From Paramoeba atlantica (Eukaryota > Discosea): a DNA stretch of 64,000 bases. This document shows positions 38,901 through 48,694 of the stretch, in pieces. The position numbers and the translations under genes were made by a program. How positions within the stretch are numbered: position 1 is the stretch's first letter; each line of letters opens with the position of its first letter. The DNA lies in assembly GCA_977017575.1 (NCBI GenBank), contig CDRNVI010000048.1, positions 248,001-312,000 of the forward strand. The letters are read 5' to 3'. The notes under the pieces are model-generated. The model saw nothing but the letters and a program-made list of their open reading frames with translations, ran no database searches and was not told the origin of the DNA.

Positions 38901-39572
38901 TTGGGGACGTGCCGTTGGTGGGGCTAATGACCGTCCGGAATTGTTGCGGCCCCTGCAGTTTTTGGGGTGAGACTTGAGCTTGTTCTTGGCGTAGTGTCTG
39001 CCACAATCTCTGCAGAGGAATCTTCCCTCTCCCTCCCACCACTCGTTTGGAATGTTTTTGCCGTGTCGATGAGCTACATGGTGATAAAATGCCTGCCATT
39101 TTCCGCTATGTGGTGGGGTTTTCCACGTACATCCTTCTGCTGGGCATTGACGTTCTACATCCTTCTGCTGCGTATTGGCGTTGTGGTATGTGGTAGGGGC
39201 AGAATCAGTATTCTTGCGCTTTGTAGCCTTAGTTGGAGAGAAAATGTGGGCGGATGAGGCCTCCGAAGTAATTCCCACGTTGTTTGCCACGACAAGGGAG
39301 TGATTTGTCTCTTCGTCCGCGGTCATTCTGCCTGTGTCCGGTGTAGGTTCCTCTGCCGCGATCTTGTAGGCTCTTTCGGTCCAGTGTTTAGGTACGTTTT
39401 CGGGGATAGGTGTCGTATACAAAAGTTCATTGTAGGTGCTTTGGCCGGAAATCAGGTGAGCGTTTCCTGCGAATTGGTCCCAATCTCCGGGTTTGTGTGA
39501 CATTTGTTCCTGGCGAAAAGAGTCATCATCCATTGGTAACGCGTTGGCATCAAAGGAATCATCGGGCGGCAT
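35982..39572 (-). CDS. RLE-A1 polyprotein, copy 2
   Basis: 1196 codons, uninterrupted, with all zinc-finger, RT and nuclease residues listed for 26671-30261. Translation identical to copies 3 and 4 (45000-48590, 49451-53041), so these three probably descend from one very recent source. Confidence 0.93.
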   Translation of the reverse strand: MPPDDSFDANALPMDDDSFRQEQMSHKPGDWDQFAGNAHLISGQSTYNELLYTTPIPENVPKHWTERAYKIAAEEPTPDTGRMTADEETNHSLVVANNVGITSEASSAHIFSPTKATKRKNTDSAPTTYHNANTQQKDVERQCPAEGCTWKTPPHSGKWQAFYHHVAHRHGKNIPNEWWEGEGRFLCRDCGRHYAKNKLKSHPKNCRGRNNSGRSLAPPTARPQNAEENPTDNLPSLGSICALPMSTCKDVPHCCRFLWASILTQSLTSAVKENTVEAWTLLAMLPKCVLPAPFRGGRKGHTSYSTYVENRMKLWLAGEYLLLWEDAQRDHYKKRSRSRDSEIDADRAAIRAELLARQGEFSRGMAALTAAPMAPDNADTLEKLLEKHPDPHENPLQNDLPPIEGNPLHLEETEVKKAIVSFRRGSSAGTMGLRPEHLQAAILEHVDKDVNPLSALTRLVNHMLQGKAPQDVQSFYAGARLCALEKGEDDVRPIAAGETLRRLVSKAACISIKEKAGTLFNGRQYGVAAPAGAERVIHLCRRAMLNNLGSDNFVFCKVDLRNAFNNVSRPVLTLTTRLNFPELSPWVEWCYSNVSCLTYRDNVIPSAEGVQQGDPLGPLLFSLVLSSVTEEISSRSNLDTQLWYLDDGVLIGEAEEVRKALDVFSNVGSRCGLFLNPSKCEIITPPASSHLTGLFPEIPKTKTRTDGNFDILGSPIGSAEHCVEFLRSEAIEPARETLDAIGFIGDPQVAMSLIRQCTGFCQMVYALRTTPPQALSELCNSLDENVLKAAEWALFPLDSHARDQIQRKKRNGGFGLRSSLLHATAAYVSSVAHAADADDWDPSEAEGFTISVQDVNRKAGVELVDPGTGRIPKQNKPHPESSQRHNLTSRSKRPRHILNNMDADKTAEPEMVIPRQQQLSQAISQQEFTTAYGQADPRTRARWVSQSGKGAGSWAFVTPSRSKGFAFTPTEFRTLSRWWFGMDIYGQDRPCTANGCSLPLQKNGEHALLCKNGHGLITRHNALCVEFASFCSKANMAPQREKSLGNRGPGGGLTRPADVFLPTYTLGKGMVLDFAVTHAQQTKYLDSVRNASWVAAGSFAEHYSETKEKQRQEAEEAQLGFTAMVVESFGSWSKSAMAVLWKVGALRANSSKGLLTDAQARNDLLKELNVTLMRSQARMMVSRIVVSDPQAPLEGE

Positions 39573-39614
39573 GGTGCGACCCTAGTAAGCAATAAAGAGA
39601 AAGAAAAATTAATT

Positions 39615-39650
39615 CAACAAGGTACAGAAACTGTATCTTTATCGTTAAAG
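39615..39650 (-). other. Spliced leader of A1 copy 2
   Basis: Full SL ending CTTTAACG at its 5' side, abutting the next T-run with no spacer. Confidence 0.88.
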
Positions 39651-40186
39651 TTTTTTTTTTTTTTTTTTTTTTTTGGCATTGCCTCTATATTTTGACCCAG
39701 TAGACGAACCAAGTACATAGTAGGTCCATTAGGGGGGTATATGAATTTAAAACAAGCAATCAAATTAGCAATTCTTTTTATTTCCACAGAAGTATATTTT
39801 CTTTTTCTTTTTTCTCAGCCCAAAACTAGCAATTTAATCTCCCCTAAGTATATACGACAAACAAGACACAGTAAAAATAAAAACAAGCAATCCAGACCCA
39901 ATCCATTCGCGCGTTCCGGACCGGGTCTTTCGACCACTCCACGGCCTGACTTGTGAACCCTTCCCTTGTTATGTGGGAGGGCGCAGGCGCGGGCCTGTGT
40001 CGACAGCGACACGGTCGCGAAACAGGATGCTGGCCGACGGGGAGGAGATTCACTACCCGTGTACTACCTCACTTGGGGTACCTAGCCCTCGCGGGCTAGG
40101 CGTGAGCATAGTCTCTGTCGACCCGGCCAGCACCCGTCCTGGATATTATGGCGTCTTCGTGCTGAAACTGGACTGTCAGTAGAGGC

Positions 40187-43100
40187 TTAAGCCTCTACCA
40201 AAGGATCCGCTGGGTCCTCTACGCGGATGCGCGAAACCATCATCCTGGCTTGAGAACGCATTAGCGTTACGTTCAGATCTGTTAGGAGATCGTTTCGCGC
40301 TTGGTCTCGTGAAAGGAGCCCTTTGGATGCATTCGCCCGTTGGGTTCCGATGTCCCGGAGTAACGCTAGCGCACTCTCGCTCCAGGAACCAAAGGATTCC
40401 ACCACCATCGCTGTGAAGAGATGTCCTGCTTTTTCTGCTTCTTGTCGCTGTCGCGCCTTGGTCTCCGCGAAGTGCTCGGCAAAAGACCCCGGGGTCACCC
40501 AGCTAGCATTGTGGACTGAGTCCAAATACTTTGTTTGCTGTGCGTGAGTGACCGCAAAATCTAGGACCATGCCTTGCGCTAAAGATCCTTTGGCGATGGA
40601 GGCAGTTGGCAGAAATACGTCTGCTGGTCTCGTGAGAGCCCCCCCAGGACCCCGATTTCCCAAACTCTTCTCTCTCTGTGGCGCCAGGAAGGCTCTGCTG
40701 CAGAACGATGTAAATTGTTGGGCCAGAGCGTTGTGCCGTGAGATGATACCATGGCCGTTCTTGCAGAGCAAAGCGTGCTCTCCATTCTTGAGCAAGGGAA
40801 GGGTGCACCCGTCAGCTGGGCAAGGCCGATCTTCGGGGAAGACGTCCATGCCTAGCCACCAGCGTGTTAGGGTACGAAACTCCGTGTGGGTGAAAGCGTA
40901 GCCTCTGGTCTTGGAGGGAGTTGCGAAAGCCCAGTTTCCGGCCCCTTTTCCGGACTGCGAGATCCATCGCGCCCGCGTTCTTGCGTCTGCCTTTGAATAT
41001 GCCGTTTGAAATTCCCTATCCGAGATAGCTTGGCTGAGATGTTTTTGCCTCGGGATGATCTTTTCCTGATCCGTCGAGACCGGGAGAAGGGCGTGATTGA
41101 GGGATTGTGCGAGTTTTCTTTTCGCTGGGCGGGAAAGGATGCTCCGATTTGCATGATATTCACCAGGCACACTAGGTTTGGTAATGCGTCCAGTGTATGG
41201 ATCAACCAGATCAGTCCCAACTTTGTCATTTATGTCATGTGCTGAGCTGGAAAATCCCTCAGCTTCTGTGGGGTCCCAGTTGTCCAAGCTAGCGGCGTGC
41301 GCGACGGAAGAAACGTAGGCTGCTGACTGGTGGAGAATTGATGAGCGAAGTCCGAACCCGCCGTGGCGTTTTGGTCGTTGTATTTGGTCGCTAGCGGCGA
41401 CGCCTAAGGGAGAAATTGCGTGCTCCACGGCCTGGACTAGATGAGAGTCAAGTTTTTGGCATAATTCTCCAAGGGCTTGGGGAGGAGTGGTGCGCAGTGC
41501 GTACACCATCTGACAAAACCCCGAACATTGCCGTATTAGTGCGAGAGCTATTTGGGGATCTTCTAACACAGCAGTAGCTTCTAATGTTTCGCGGGCTGGT
41601 TCAATCGCGTGTGTCATGAGAAACTCCGCACAGTGTTCCGCAGAGCCTATTGGGCTTCCAAGAATGTCGAAGTTCCCGTCGTACCGTATTTTATCACTGG
41701 GGATGTCAGGAAAGAAAACGGAGGTATGAGCTGATGCTGGGGGGGTAATGATCTCGCACTTGGAGAGATTCAGGAAGAGTCCCCACTTCGGTCCTATCTC
41801 GTCGAGGACGTCTAGGGCTTTACGGACTTCTTTGGGCTCACCTACAAGCACACCGTCATCTAAATACCATAATTGTGTTCGTAGGTTAGAATTTGATGCA
41901 ATTTCTTCTGTTACCTCTGCTAACACCAAGGAGAAGAGGAGTGGGCCCAGAGGGTCTCCTTGTTGCACTCCTTCTGCCGAGGGGATAAAATCATTGCCGA
42001 ATGTGAGACAGCTGTGATTGGCATAACACCATTCTACCCATGGGGATAGTTCAGGGAAATGCTTTCGTGTGAGGAAGATGAAGACGGGTCGGCTCACGTT
42101 ATTAAAGGCGTTCCGAAGATCCACCTTACAGAACGTTATGTTCTCATTTTCTTCATTATTTCTCATTAGACGGCGACAAAGGTGTATCACTCTTTCCGCC
42201 CCAGCAGACGCTGCGACCCCGTATTGACGACGTCCAAAGAAGGATCCTGCTTTTTCTTTTATCGAAAGGCACACTGCCTTGCTCACCAGGCGTCTAAGGG
42301 TTTCCCCCGCAGCGATAGGCCGCACGTCATCTTCCCCTTTTTCGAGTGCGCATAGCCGTGCCCCTGCAAAAAAAGGTTGCACTTCGTCTGGGGCTTTGCC
42401 AGCTAGGAGATGGTTTACGAAGGAAGTGAGCGTCGTAAGAGGATTCATATTCTGGTCGACGTGCTCTTGAAGCGCTGTTTGGAGGTGTTCAGGCCGGAGC
42501 CCCATAGTCCCAGCAGAGGATCCGCGACGGAAGGTATCTACTGCTTTTCTCACCTCGGATTCGTCCAGTTTTAAAGCTTCTTCTTCCAGGGGAGGTAGGG
42601 GGCACGAGATGGGATTACCATGGGGGCTAGGGTGTTTTTCCTGCAGCTTTAGCAGGGTTTCCTCGCTGTATGGTGCAAGTGGAGCTGCAGTAAGGGCAGC
42701 CATGCCTCGGGAAAATTCTCCTTGGCGAACCAGAATTTCAGCCCGTATTGCAGCCTTGTCTTCTTCACCCTCAATCTCATTATTCGGCACTTTTGAGCGC
42801 TTCCTGTCATGCTCCGAATTTGCTTGGGCCCATAGGGTGGTATATTGGCCTTGTATCCAAAGTTCCATTCTCTTTGAGATGTAGGAGGTATAGGACTTGT
42901 GAGCTTTGCGGCCTCCTCGGTACGGGGCTGGTAGGACGCATTTCGGAAGCAAGGCAAGAAGGGTCCAGGCTCTCAGTGAGTTTTCGTTTACCGCGGTGGA
43001 GAGGGCTGCGGTAAAAATTCTGGTCCACAGATATCGACATCGGTGTGGGACATCCTTGCACGTGCTTATTTGAGTCGTGCAAACTTCCTCTAGGGACGGT

Positions 43101-43987
43101 AGACTATGCGTACCTTGTATATCGTACATGGCTTCCCCGGACTCTGACAGCTGTGAAGGCTGCTGTGGTTGTGAGGGCGGCTGCGAGGAGGGTGGTGTAG
43201 ATTGCATTTTACAATGATTCAAATGAGAAGTTTTCTTGCTAATATCGTAATGACGACCGCATGCGTCGCAGAGAAATCGTCCTTCCTTTGTCCACCAGTC
43301 ATTGGGTATGTTATTTCCGTGTCGGTAAGCAACGTGGTTGTAGTACGACTGCCATTGACCTCCATGGGCACGAGTTTTCCAAATACAGTTTTCTGCGGGG
43401 CACTCCCTTTGTGTCGGACGGTTTTGGGAAGATGGAAACGTGAGAACTGCTTCGCTCGTCGAAGGTGGGATTTCAAGGGAAGTTCCTTGTACTATTTGGC
43501 GTGGAGAGTTGTTTTCGGGGTTATGTTCCGTCGCTTCCCCCTTTCGAGGTGTAGCTGGTTCGCGCGCTTTTCGATGAGACTTTACGATTCCCCGATTCCC
43601 TTTGACGCTTGGGGGTGTGGAAGATGGTTGGCATCGAGTAAACTTTTTAGTGATAGTGTTGCTATCAGATTGCGTTTTTTGGTGTCCATGATGTAATCTG
43701 ATGACTCGTGAGTGGTTTGTTTCCTCATCGCTACTATCTACCTGTCCCGTATCACGTGTCTGGTTCTCAGTTGAGATCAAGGCGGCGTTCATGTTCCATT
43801 CTTCCGGAATGTTCGCAGGAATAGGGGTCGTGTAGAGCAATTCGTTGTACGTACTCCGTTGCTTAATGAGATGTGCGTTTCCAGCAAACTGGTCCCAGGA
43901 TCCTCTATTGTGTACTGCTTCCTCTTGTAAAAATGAATCGTCGTCCATCGGCGGAGGTGAGGCTTTGAGAAGATCGTTTTCAGACAT
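40187..43987 (-). CDS. RLE-A2 polyprotein, intact copy
   Basis: 1266 residues. Zinc fingers at about 196-223 (C-P-A-E-N-C-I-W ... Y-N-H-V-A-Y-R-H) and 240-259 (C-D-A-C-G-R-H-Y), then a Gln/Pro/Ser-rich spacer. RT: C-K-V-D-L-R-N-A-F-N-N, G-V-Q-Q-G-D-P-L-G-P, L-W-Y-L-D-D-G-V-L near 710. Knuckle C-P-A-D-G-C ... H-A-L-L-C-K-N-G-H-G. Nuclease R-P-A-D-V-F-L ... M-V-L-D-F-A-V-T-H, with about seven extra residues (A-S-I-A-K-G-S) between the two Asp compared with A1. About half-way diverged from A1 in the N-terminus but close in RT. Start ATG at 43985-43987. Confidence 0.93.
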   Translation of the reverse strand: MSENDLLKASPPPMDDDSFLQEEAVHNRGSWDQFAGNAHLIKQRSTYNELLYTTPIPANIPEEWNMNAALISTENQTRDTGQVDSSDEETNHSRVIRLHHGHQKTQSDSNTITKKFTRCQPSSTPPSVKGNRGIVKSHRKAREPATPRKGEATEHNPENNSPRQIVQGTSLEIPPSTSEAVLTFPSSQNRPTQRECPAENCIWKTRAHGGQWQSYYNHVAYRHGNNIPNDWWTKEGRFLCDACGRHYDISKKTSHLNHCKMQSTPPSSQPPSQPQQPSQLSESGEAMYDIQGTHSLPSLEEVCTTQISTCKDVPHRCRYLWTRIFTAALSTAVNENSLRAWTLLALLPKCVLPAPYRGGRKAHKSYTSYISKRMELWIQGQYTTLWAQANSEHDRKRSKVPNNEIEGEEDKAAIRAEILVRQGEFSRGMAALTAAPLAPYSEETLLKLQEKHPSPHGNPISCPLPPLEEEALKLDESEVRKAVDTFRRGSSAGTMGLRPEHLQTALQEHVDQNMNPLTTLTSFVNHLLAGKAPDEVQPFFAGARLCALEKGEDDVRPIAAGETLRRLVSKAVCLSIKEKAGSFFGRRQYGVAASAGAERVIHLCRRLMRNNEENENITFCKVDLRNAFNNVSRPVFIFLTRKHFPELSPWVEWCYANHSCLTFGNDFIPSAEGVQQGDPLGPLLFSLVLAEVTEEIASNSNLRTQLWYLDDGVLVGEPKEVRKALDVLDEIGPKWGLFLNLSKCEIITPPASAHTSVFFPDIPSDKIRYDGNFDILGSPIGSAEHCAEFLMTHAIEPARETLEATAVLEDPQIALALIRQCSGFCQMVYALRTTPPQALGELCQKLDSHLVQAVEHAISPLGVAASDQIQRPKRHGGFGLRSSILHQSAAYVSSVAHAASLDNWDPTEAEGFSSSAHDINDKVGTDLVDPYTGRITKPSVPGEYHANRSILSRPAKRKLAQSLNHALLPVSTDQEKIIPRQKHLSQAISDREFQTAYSKADARTRARWISQSGKGAGNWAFATPSKTRGYAFTHTEFRTLTRWWLGMDVFPEDRPCPADGCTLPLLKNGEHALLCKNGHGIISRHNALAQQFTSFCSRAFLAPQREKSLGNRGPGGALTRPADVFLPTASIAKGSLAQGMVLDFAVTHAQQTKYLDSVHNASWVTPGSFAEHFAETKARQRQEAEKAGHLFTAMVVESFGSWSESALALLRDIGTQRANASKGLLSRDQARNDLLTDLNVTLMRSQARMMVSRIRVEDPADPLVEA

Positions 43988-44033
43988 GAGAAAGAACCGC
44001 GTACCTGGAAAAGATGAAATAAAGAAAATAATT

Positions 44034-44069
44034 CAACAAGGTACAGAAACTGTATCTTTATCGTTAAAG
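44034..44069 (-). other. Spliced leader of A2 copy 2
   Basis: Full SL, abutting the T-run 44070-44097 directly. Confidence 0.88.
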
Positions 44070-44456
44070 TTTTTTTTTTTTTTTTTTTTTTTTTTTTGAC
44101 GAACCAAGTACATAGTAGGTCCATTAGGGGGGTATATGAATTTAAAACAAGCAATCAAATTAGCAATTCTTTTTATTTCCACAGAAGTATATTTTCTTTT
44201 TCTTTTTTCTCAGCCCAAAACTAGCAATTTAATCTCCCCTAAGTATATACGACAAACAAGACACAGTAAAAATAAAAACAAGCAATCCAGACCCAATCCA
44301 TTCGCGCGTTCCGGACCGGGTCTTTCGACCACTCCACGGCCTGACTTGTGAACCCTTCCCTTGTTATGTGGGAGGGCGCAGGCGCGGGCCTGTGTCGACA
44401 GCGACACGGTCGCGAAACAGGATGCTGGCCGACGGGGAGGAGATTCACTACCCGTG
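44070..44456 (-). mobile_element. RLE-A2 3' UTR fragment, 5'-truncated
   Basis: Tail 44070-44097, with yet another 3' end point (GACGAACCAAG). Truncated inside the hairpin domain, between GGCCAGCATCC and the CTCAC hairpin, at the tail of A1 copy 3. Confidence 0.8.
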
Positions 44457-44999
44457 TTTTTTTTTTTTTTTTTTTTTTTGCAATTAATAAGGGGGGAGAA
44501 GTATGAATCGCGGCATTGCCTCTATATTTTGACCCAGTAGACGAACCAAGTAGGTCCATTGGGGGGGGGGGTATACGAATTGAAAACAAACAATCAAATT
44601 AGCAATTCTTTTTCTGTCCACAGATGTACCTTTTTTCTCAGCCCAAAACTAGCAATTTAGTCTCCCCTAAGTATATACTACAAACAAGAAAAACAGTAAA
44701 AATTAAAACAAGCAATCCATGCCCAATCCATTCGCGCGTTCCGGACCGGGTCTTTCGACCTCTCCACGGCCTGACTTGTGAACCCTTCCCTTGTTATATG
44801 GGAGGGCGCAGGCGCGGGCCTGTGTCGACAGCGACACGGTCGCGAAACAGGATGCTGGCCGACGGGGAGGAGATTCACTGCCCGTGTACTACCTCACTTG
44901 GGGTACCTAGCCCTCGCGAGCTAGGCGTGAGTATAGACTCTGTCGACGCGACCAGCACCCTAATCGTCTTGTTACCCTAGAGGACCATGCCTGTGGGCC

Positions 45000-47900
45000 C
45001 TACTCCCCTTCCAGGGGAGCTTGGGGGTCACTGACGACTATCCGGGAGACCATCATGCGGGCCTGAGAGCGCATGAGTGTGACGTTAAGCTCTTTCAGAA
45101 GGTCATTTCGGGCTTGAGCATCCGTGAGAAGACCTTTTGACGAGTTGGCGCGCAGTGCTCCCACCTTCCATAAGACCGCCATTGCGCTTTTACTCCACGA
45201 GCCAAAAGACTCGACAACCATGGCCGTGAACCCTAGTTGTGCTTCTTCTGCTTCTTGACGTTGTTTTTCCTTCGTTTCTGAGTAATGCTCGGCGAAAGAC
45301 CCTGCAGCCACCCAGCTAGCATTCCGGACAGAGTCCAAATACTTTGTTTGCTGTGCGTGGGTGACTGCGAAGTCTAGTACCATGCCTTTCCCTAGAGTGT
45401 ACGTGGGGAGGAAAACGTCAGCCGGTCTGGTGAGACCCCCTCCTGGCCCCCGATTTCCTAGACTTTTTTCTCGCTGGGGAGCCATGTTGGCCTTGCTGCA
45501 AAAGGAGGCGAATTCTACACAAAGCGCATTGTGCCGCGTGATGAGGCCATGTCCGTTCTTGCACAATAATGCATGCTCCCCATTTTTCTGTAGGGGTAGG
45601 GAACACCCGTTTGCTGTGCAGGGGCGGTCTTGGCCATAAATGTCCATGCCAAACCACCAGCGCGATAACGTGCGGAACTCGGTTGGTGTGAAAGCAAAAC
45701 CTTTACTCCTTGAGGGCGTGACGAAGGCCCAGCTCCCAGCTCCCTTTCCTGACTGTGAAACCCATCGTGCTCGGGTGCGGGGGTCGGCCTGGCCGTAGGC
45801 TGTAGTGAATTCCTGCTGCGATATGGCTTGGCTCAGTTGCTGCTGCCGGGGTATAACCATTTCCGGCTCGGCCGTCTTATCCGCGTCCATGTTGTTGAGT
45901 ATGTGTCGTGGGCGTTTGCTTCTCGAGGTGAGGTTGTGTCTTTGGCTGGACTCTGGATGTGGTTTATTCTGTTTCGGGATGCGTCCTGTACCGGGATCCA
46001 CAAGTTCTACCCCCGCCTTTCTATTCACGTCCTGCACGGAAATGGTGAATCCCTCGGCTTCTGAAGGGTCCCAATCGTCTGCATCGGCGGCGTGCGCAAC
46101 GGAGGAGACATATGCTGCTGTTGCGTGGAGGAGAGAAGACCTGAGACCAAAACCCCCGTTGCGCTTCTTACGTTGGATTTGGTCACGCGCGTGGGAATCC
46201 AGAGGGAAAAGTGCCCATTCCGCGGCTTTTAGAACATTTTCATCAAGGGAATTACAAAGCTCAGAAAGCGCCTGAGGGGGTGTCGTGCGAAGTGCGTAGA
46301 CCATTTGACAGAATCCAGTGCACTGCCGGATGAGGGACATGGCTACTTGTGGGTCTCCTATGAAACCTATTGCGTCTAATGTTTCGCGTGCGGGCTCAAT
46401 GGCTTCTGACCTGAGAAACTCCACGCAATGCTCCGCTGACCCAATCGGGGAGCCCAAGATGTCGAAATTTCCATCAGTACGAGTTTTAGTCTTCGGTATC
46501 TCTGGAAATAATCCTGTGAGATGGGATGAAGCAGGCGGTGTTATTATCTCACATTTCGATGGGTTTAGGAAAAGTCCGCATCGGGAGCCAACATTGGAAA
46601 AAACATCGAGCGCCTTCCTGACCTCCTCAGCCTCCCCTATGAGTACCCCGTCATCTAGGTACCAAAGTTGAGTGTCTAGATTCGACCGAGACGATATTTC
46701 TTCTGTTACACTGGATAGTACTAGAGAGAAGAGAAGAGGGCCTAGTGGGTCTCCTTGTTGTACCCCCTCTGCCGAGGGTATGACATTGTCTCTGTAGGTA
46801 AGACAGCTCACGTTGGAGTAACACCACTCTACCCAAGGTGAGAGTTCGGGGAAATTTAAGCGCGTGGTTAGGGTGAGAACAGGCCTGCTGACGTTATTGA
46901 AAGCGTTTCTTAAGTCCACTTTGCAGAAGACAAAATTGTCACTCCCCAGGTTATTGAGCATGGCTCTCCGGCAGAGGTGGATAACTCGTTCGGCTCCCGC
47001 GGGGGCTGCTACACCATATTGTCGCCCGTTGAACAGAGTACCCGCTTTCTCCTTTATCGAGATACATGCCGCCTTGCTTACGAGGCGTCTAAGGGTTTCA
47101 CCCGCTGCGATTGGTCGAACATCGTCCTCGCCTTTTTCCAGGGCGCAGAGCCGGGCTCCAGCGTAGAATGATTGGACGTCTTGTGGCGCTTTTCCTTGAA
47201 GCATGTGGTTCACTAGTCGCGTGAGGGCCGAGAGAGGATTCACATCCTTGTCCACATGTTCCAAGATGGCTGCCTGGAGGTGCTCTGGACGAAGGCCCAT
47301 CGTGCCGGCTGAAGATCCCCTGCGGAAGCTGACGATCGCTTTTTTGACCTCTGTTTCCTCTAGGTGTAGGGGGTTGCCCTCGATCGGTGGTAGATCATTC
47401 TGCAAGGGATTTTCGTGTGGGTCTGGATGCTTCTCCAAGAGCTTTTCGAGGGTATCTGCATTGTCTGGCGCCATGGGGGCTGCGGTTAGGGCTGCCATTC
47501 CCCTGGAAAATTCCCCCTGGCGGGCCAAGAGTTCGGCTCGAATTGCCGCTCTGTCTGCATCGATTTCGGAGTCGCGTGATCTGGAGCGCTTTTTATAATG
47601 ATCCCTCTGGGCATCTTCCCATAGCAAGAGGTACTCCCCCGCTAGCCACAGTTTCATGCGGTTTTCGACGTACGTAGAGTATGATGTGTGGCCTTTGCGA
47701 CCGCCTCGGAAAGGTGCTGGTAGGACACACTTAGGGAGCATTGCGAGAAGTGTCCATGCCTCTACCGTGTTTTCCTTCACTGCGGATGTCAAGGATTGCG
47801 TGAGGATGCTCGCCCAGAGGAATCTGCAACAGTGTGGAACGTCTTTGCAGGTACTCATGGGAAGTGCGCAGATGGAGCCGAGTGATGGCAAATTGTCTGT

Positions 47901-48590
47901 TGGATTTTCTTCTGCGTTTTGGGGACGTGCCGTTGGTGGGGCTAATGACCGTCCGGAATTGTTGCGGCCCCTGCAGTTTTTGGGGTGAGACTTGAGCTTG
48001 TTCTTGGCGTAGTGTCTGCCACAATCTCTGCAGAGGAATCTTCCCTCTCCCTCCCACCACTCGTTTGGAATGTTTTTGCCGTGTCGATGAGCTACATGGT
48101 GATAAAATGCCTGCCATTTTCCGCTATGTGGTGGGGTTTTCCACGTACATCCTTCTGCTGGGCATTGACGTTCTACATCCTTCTGCTGCGTATTGGCGTT
48201 GTGGTATGTGGTAGGGGCAGAATCAGTATTCTTGCGCTTTGTAGCCTTAGTTGGAGAGAAAATGTGGGCGGATGAGGCCTCCGAAGTAATTCCCACGTTG
48301 TTTGCCACGACAAGGGAGTGATTTGTCTCTTCGTCCGCGGTCATTCTGCCTGTGTCCGGTGTAGGTTCCTCTGCCGCGATCTTGTAGGCTCTTTCGGTCC
48401 AGTGTTTAGGTACGTTTTCGGGGATAGGTGTCGTATACAAAAGTTCATTGTAGGTGCTTTGGCCGGAAATCAGGTGAGCGTTTCCTGCGAATTGGTCCCA
48501 ATCTCCGGGTTTGTGTGACATTTGTTCCTGGCGAAAAGAGTCATCATCCATTGGTAACGCGTTGGCATCAAAGGAATCATCGGGCGGCAT
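45000..48590 (-). CDS. RLE-A1 polyprotein, copy 3
   Basis: 1196 codons, uninterrupted, translation identical to copies 2 and 4. Confidence 0.93.
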   Translation of the reverse strand: MPPDDSFDANALPMDDDSFRQEQMSHKPGDWDQFAGNAHLISGQSTYNELLYTTPIPENVPKHWTERAYKIAAEEPTPDTGRMTADEETNHSLVVANNVGITSEASSAHIFSPTKATKRKNTDSAPTTYHNANTQQKDVERQCPAEGCTWKTPPHSGKWQAFYHHVAHRHGKNIPNEWWEGEGRFLCRDCGRHYAKNKLKSHPKNCRGRNNSGRSLAPPTARPQNAEENPTDNLPSLGSICALPMSTCKDVPHCCRFLWASILTQSLTSAVKENTVEAWTLLAMLPKCVLPAPFRGGRKGHTSYSTYVENRMKLWLAGEYLLLWEDAQRDHYKKRSRSRDSEIDADRAAIRAELLARQGEFSRGMAALTAAPMAPDNADTLEKLLEKHPDPHENPLQNDLPPIEGNPLHLEETEVKKAIVSFRRGSSAGTMGLRPEHLQAAILEHVDKDVNPLSALTRLVNHMLQGKAPQDVQSFYAGARLCALEKGEDDVRPIAAGETLRRLVSKAACISIKEKAGTLFNGRQYGVAAPAGAERVIHLCRRAMLNNLGSDNFVFCKVDLRNAFNNVSRPVLTLTTRLNFPELSPWVEWCYSNVSCLTYRDNVIPSAEGVQQGDPLGPLLFSLVLSSVTEEISSRSNLDTQLWYLDDGVLIGEAEEVRKALDVFSNVGSRCGLFLNPSKCEIITPPASSHLTGLFPEIPKTKTRTDGNFDILGSPIGSAEHCVEFLRSEAIEPARETLDAIGFIGDPQVAMSLIRQCTGFCQMVYALRTTPPQALSELCNSLDENVLKAAEWALFPLDSHARDQIQRKKRNGGFGLRSSLLHATAAYVSSVAHAADADDWDPSEAEGFTISVQDVNRKAGVELVDPGTGRIPKQNKPHPESSQRHNLTSRSKRPRHILNNMDADKTAEPEMVIPRQQQLSQAISQQEFTTAYGQADPRTRARWVSQSGKGAGSWAFVTPSRSKGFAFTPTEFRTLSRWWFGMDIYGQDRPCTANGCSLPLQKNGEHALLCKNGHGLITRHNALCVEFASFCSKANMAPQREKSLGNRGPGGGLTRPADVFLPTYTLGKGMVLDFAVTHAQQTKYLDSVRNASWVAAGSFAEHYSETKEKQRQEAEEAQLGFTAMVVESFGSWSKSAMAVLWKVGALRANSSKGLLTDAQARNDLLKELNVTLMRSQARMMVSRIVVSDPQAPLEGE

Positions 48591-48632
48591 GGTGCGACCC
48601 TAGTAAGCAATAAAGAGAAAGAAAAATTAATT

Positions 48633-48663
48633 CAACAAGGTACAGAAACTGTATCTTTATCGT

Positions 48664-48665
<2 letters not shown>
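48633..48665 (-). other. Spliced leader of A1 copy 3, slightly shortened
   Basis: The 5' side ends TAACGATAAAG and is preceded by GC instead of the usual CTT, so two or three leading SL bases are missing or replaced. The next T-run follows at 48668. Confidence 0.85.

Positions 48666-48667
<2 letters not shown>

Positions 48668-48694
<27 letters not shown>

Larger units (their letters stand above)
35512..39650 (-). mobile_element. RLE-A1 retrotransposon, copy 2, full length
   Basis: Tail 35512-35541. Its 3' end lies about 100 bp upstream of that in copy 1, at the G-run, showing use of another polyadenylation point. Leader and SL (39615-39650) as in copy 1. Confidence 0.92.
39651..44069 (-). 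mobile_element. RLE-A2 retrotransposon, copy 2, full length and intact
   Basis: Tail 39651-39674. The 3' end is shortened and begins at GGCATTGCC, about 36 bp inside the end seen in copy 1. 3' UTR to 40186, intact ORF, leader, and SL 44034-44069. Confidence 0.92.
44457..48665 (-). mobile_element. RLE-A1 retrotransposon, copy 3, full length
   Basis: Tail 44457-44479, full 3' UTR, intact ORF, leader and SL (48633-48665). Confidence 0.92.
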
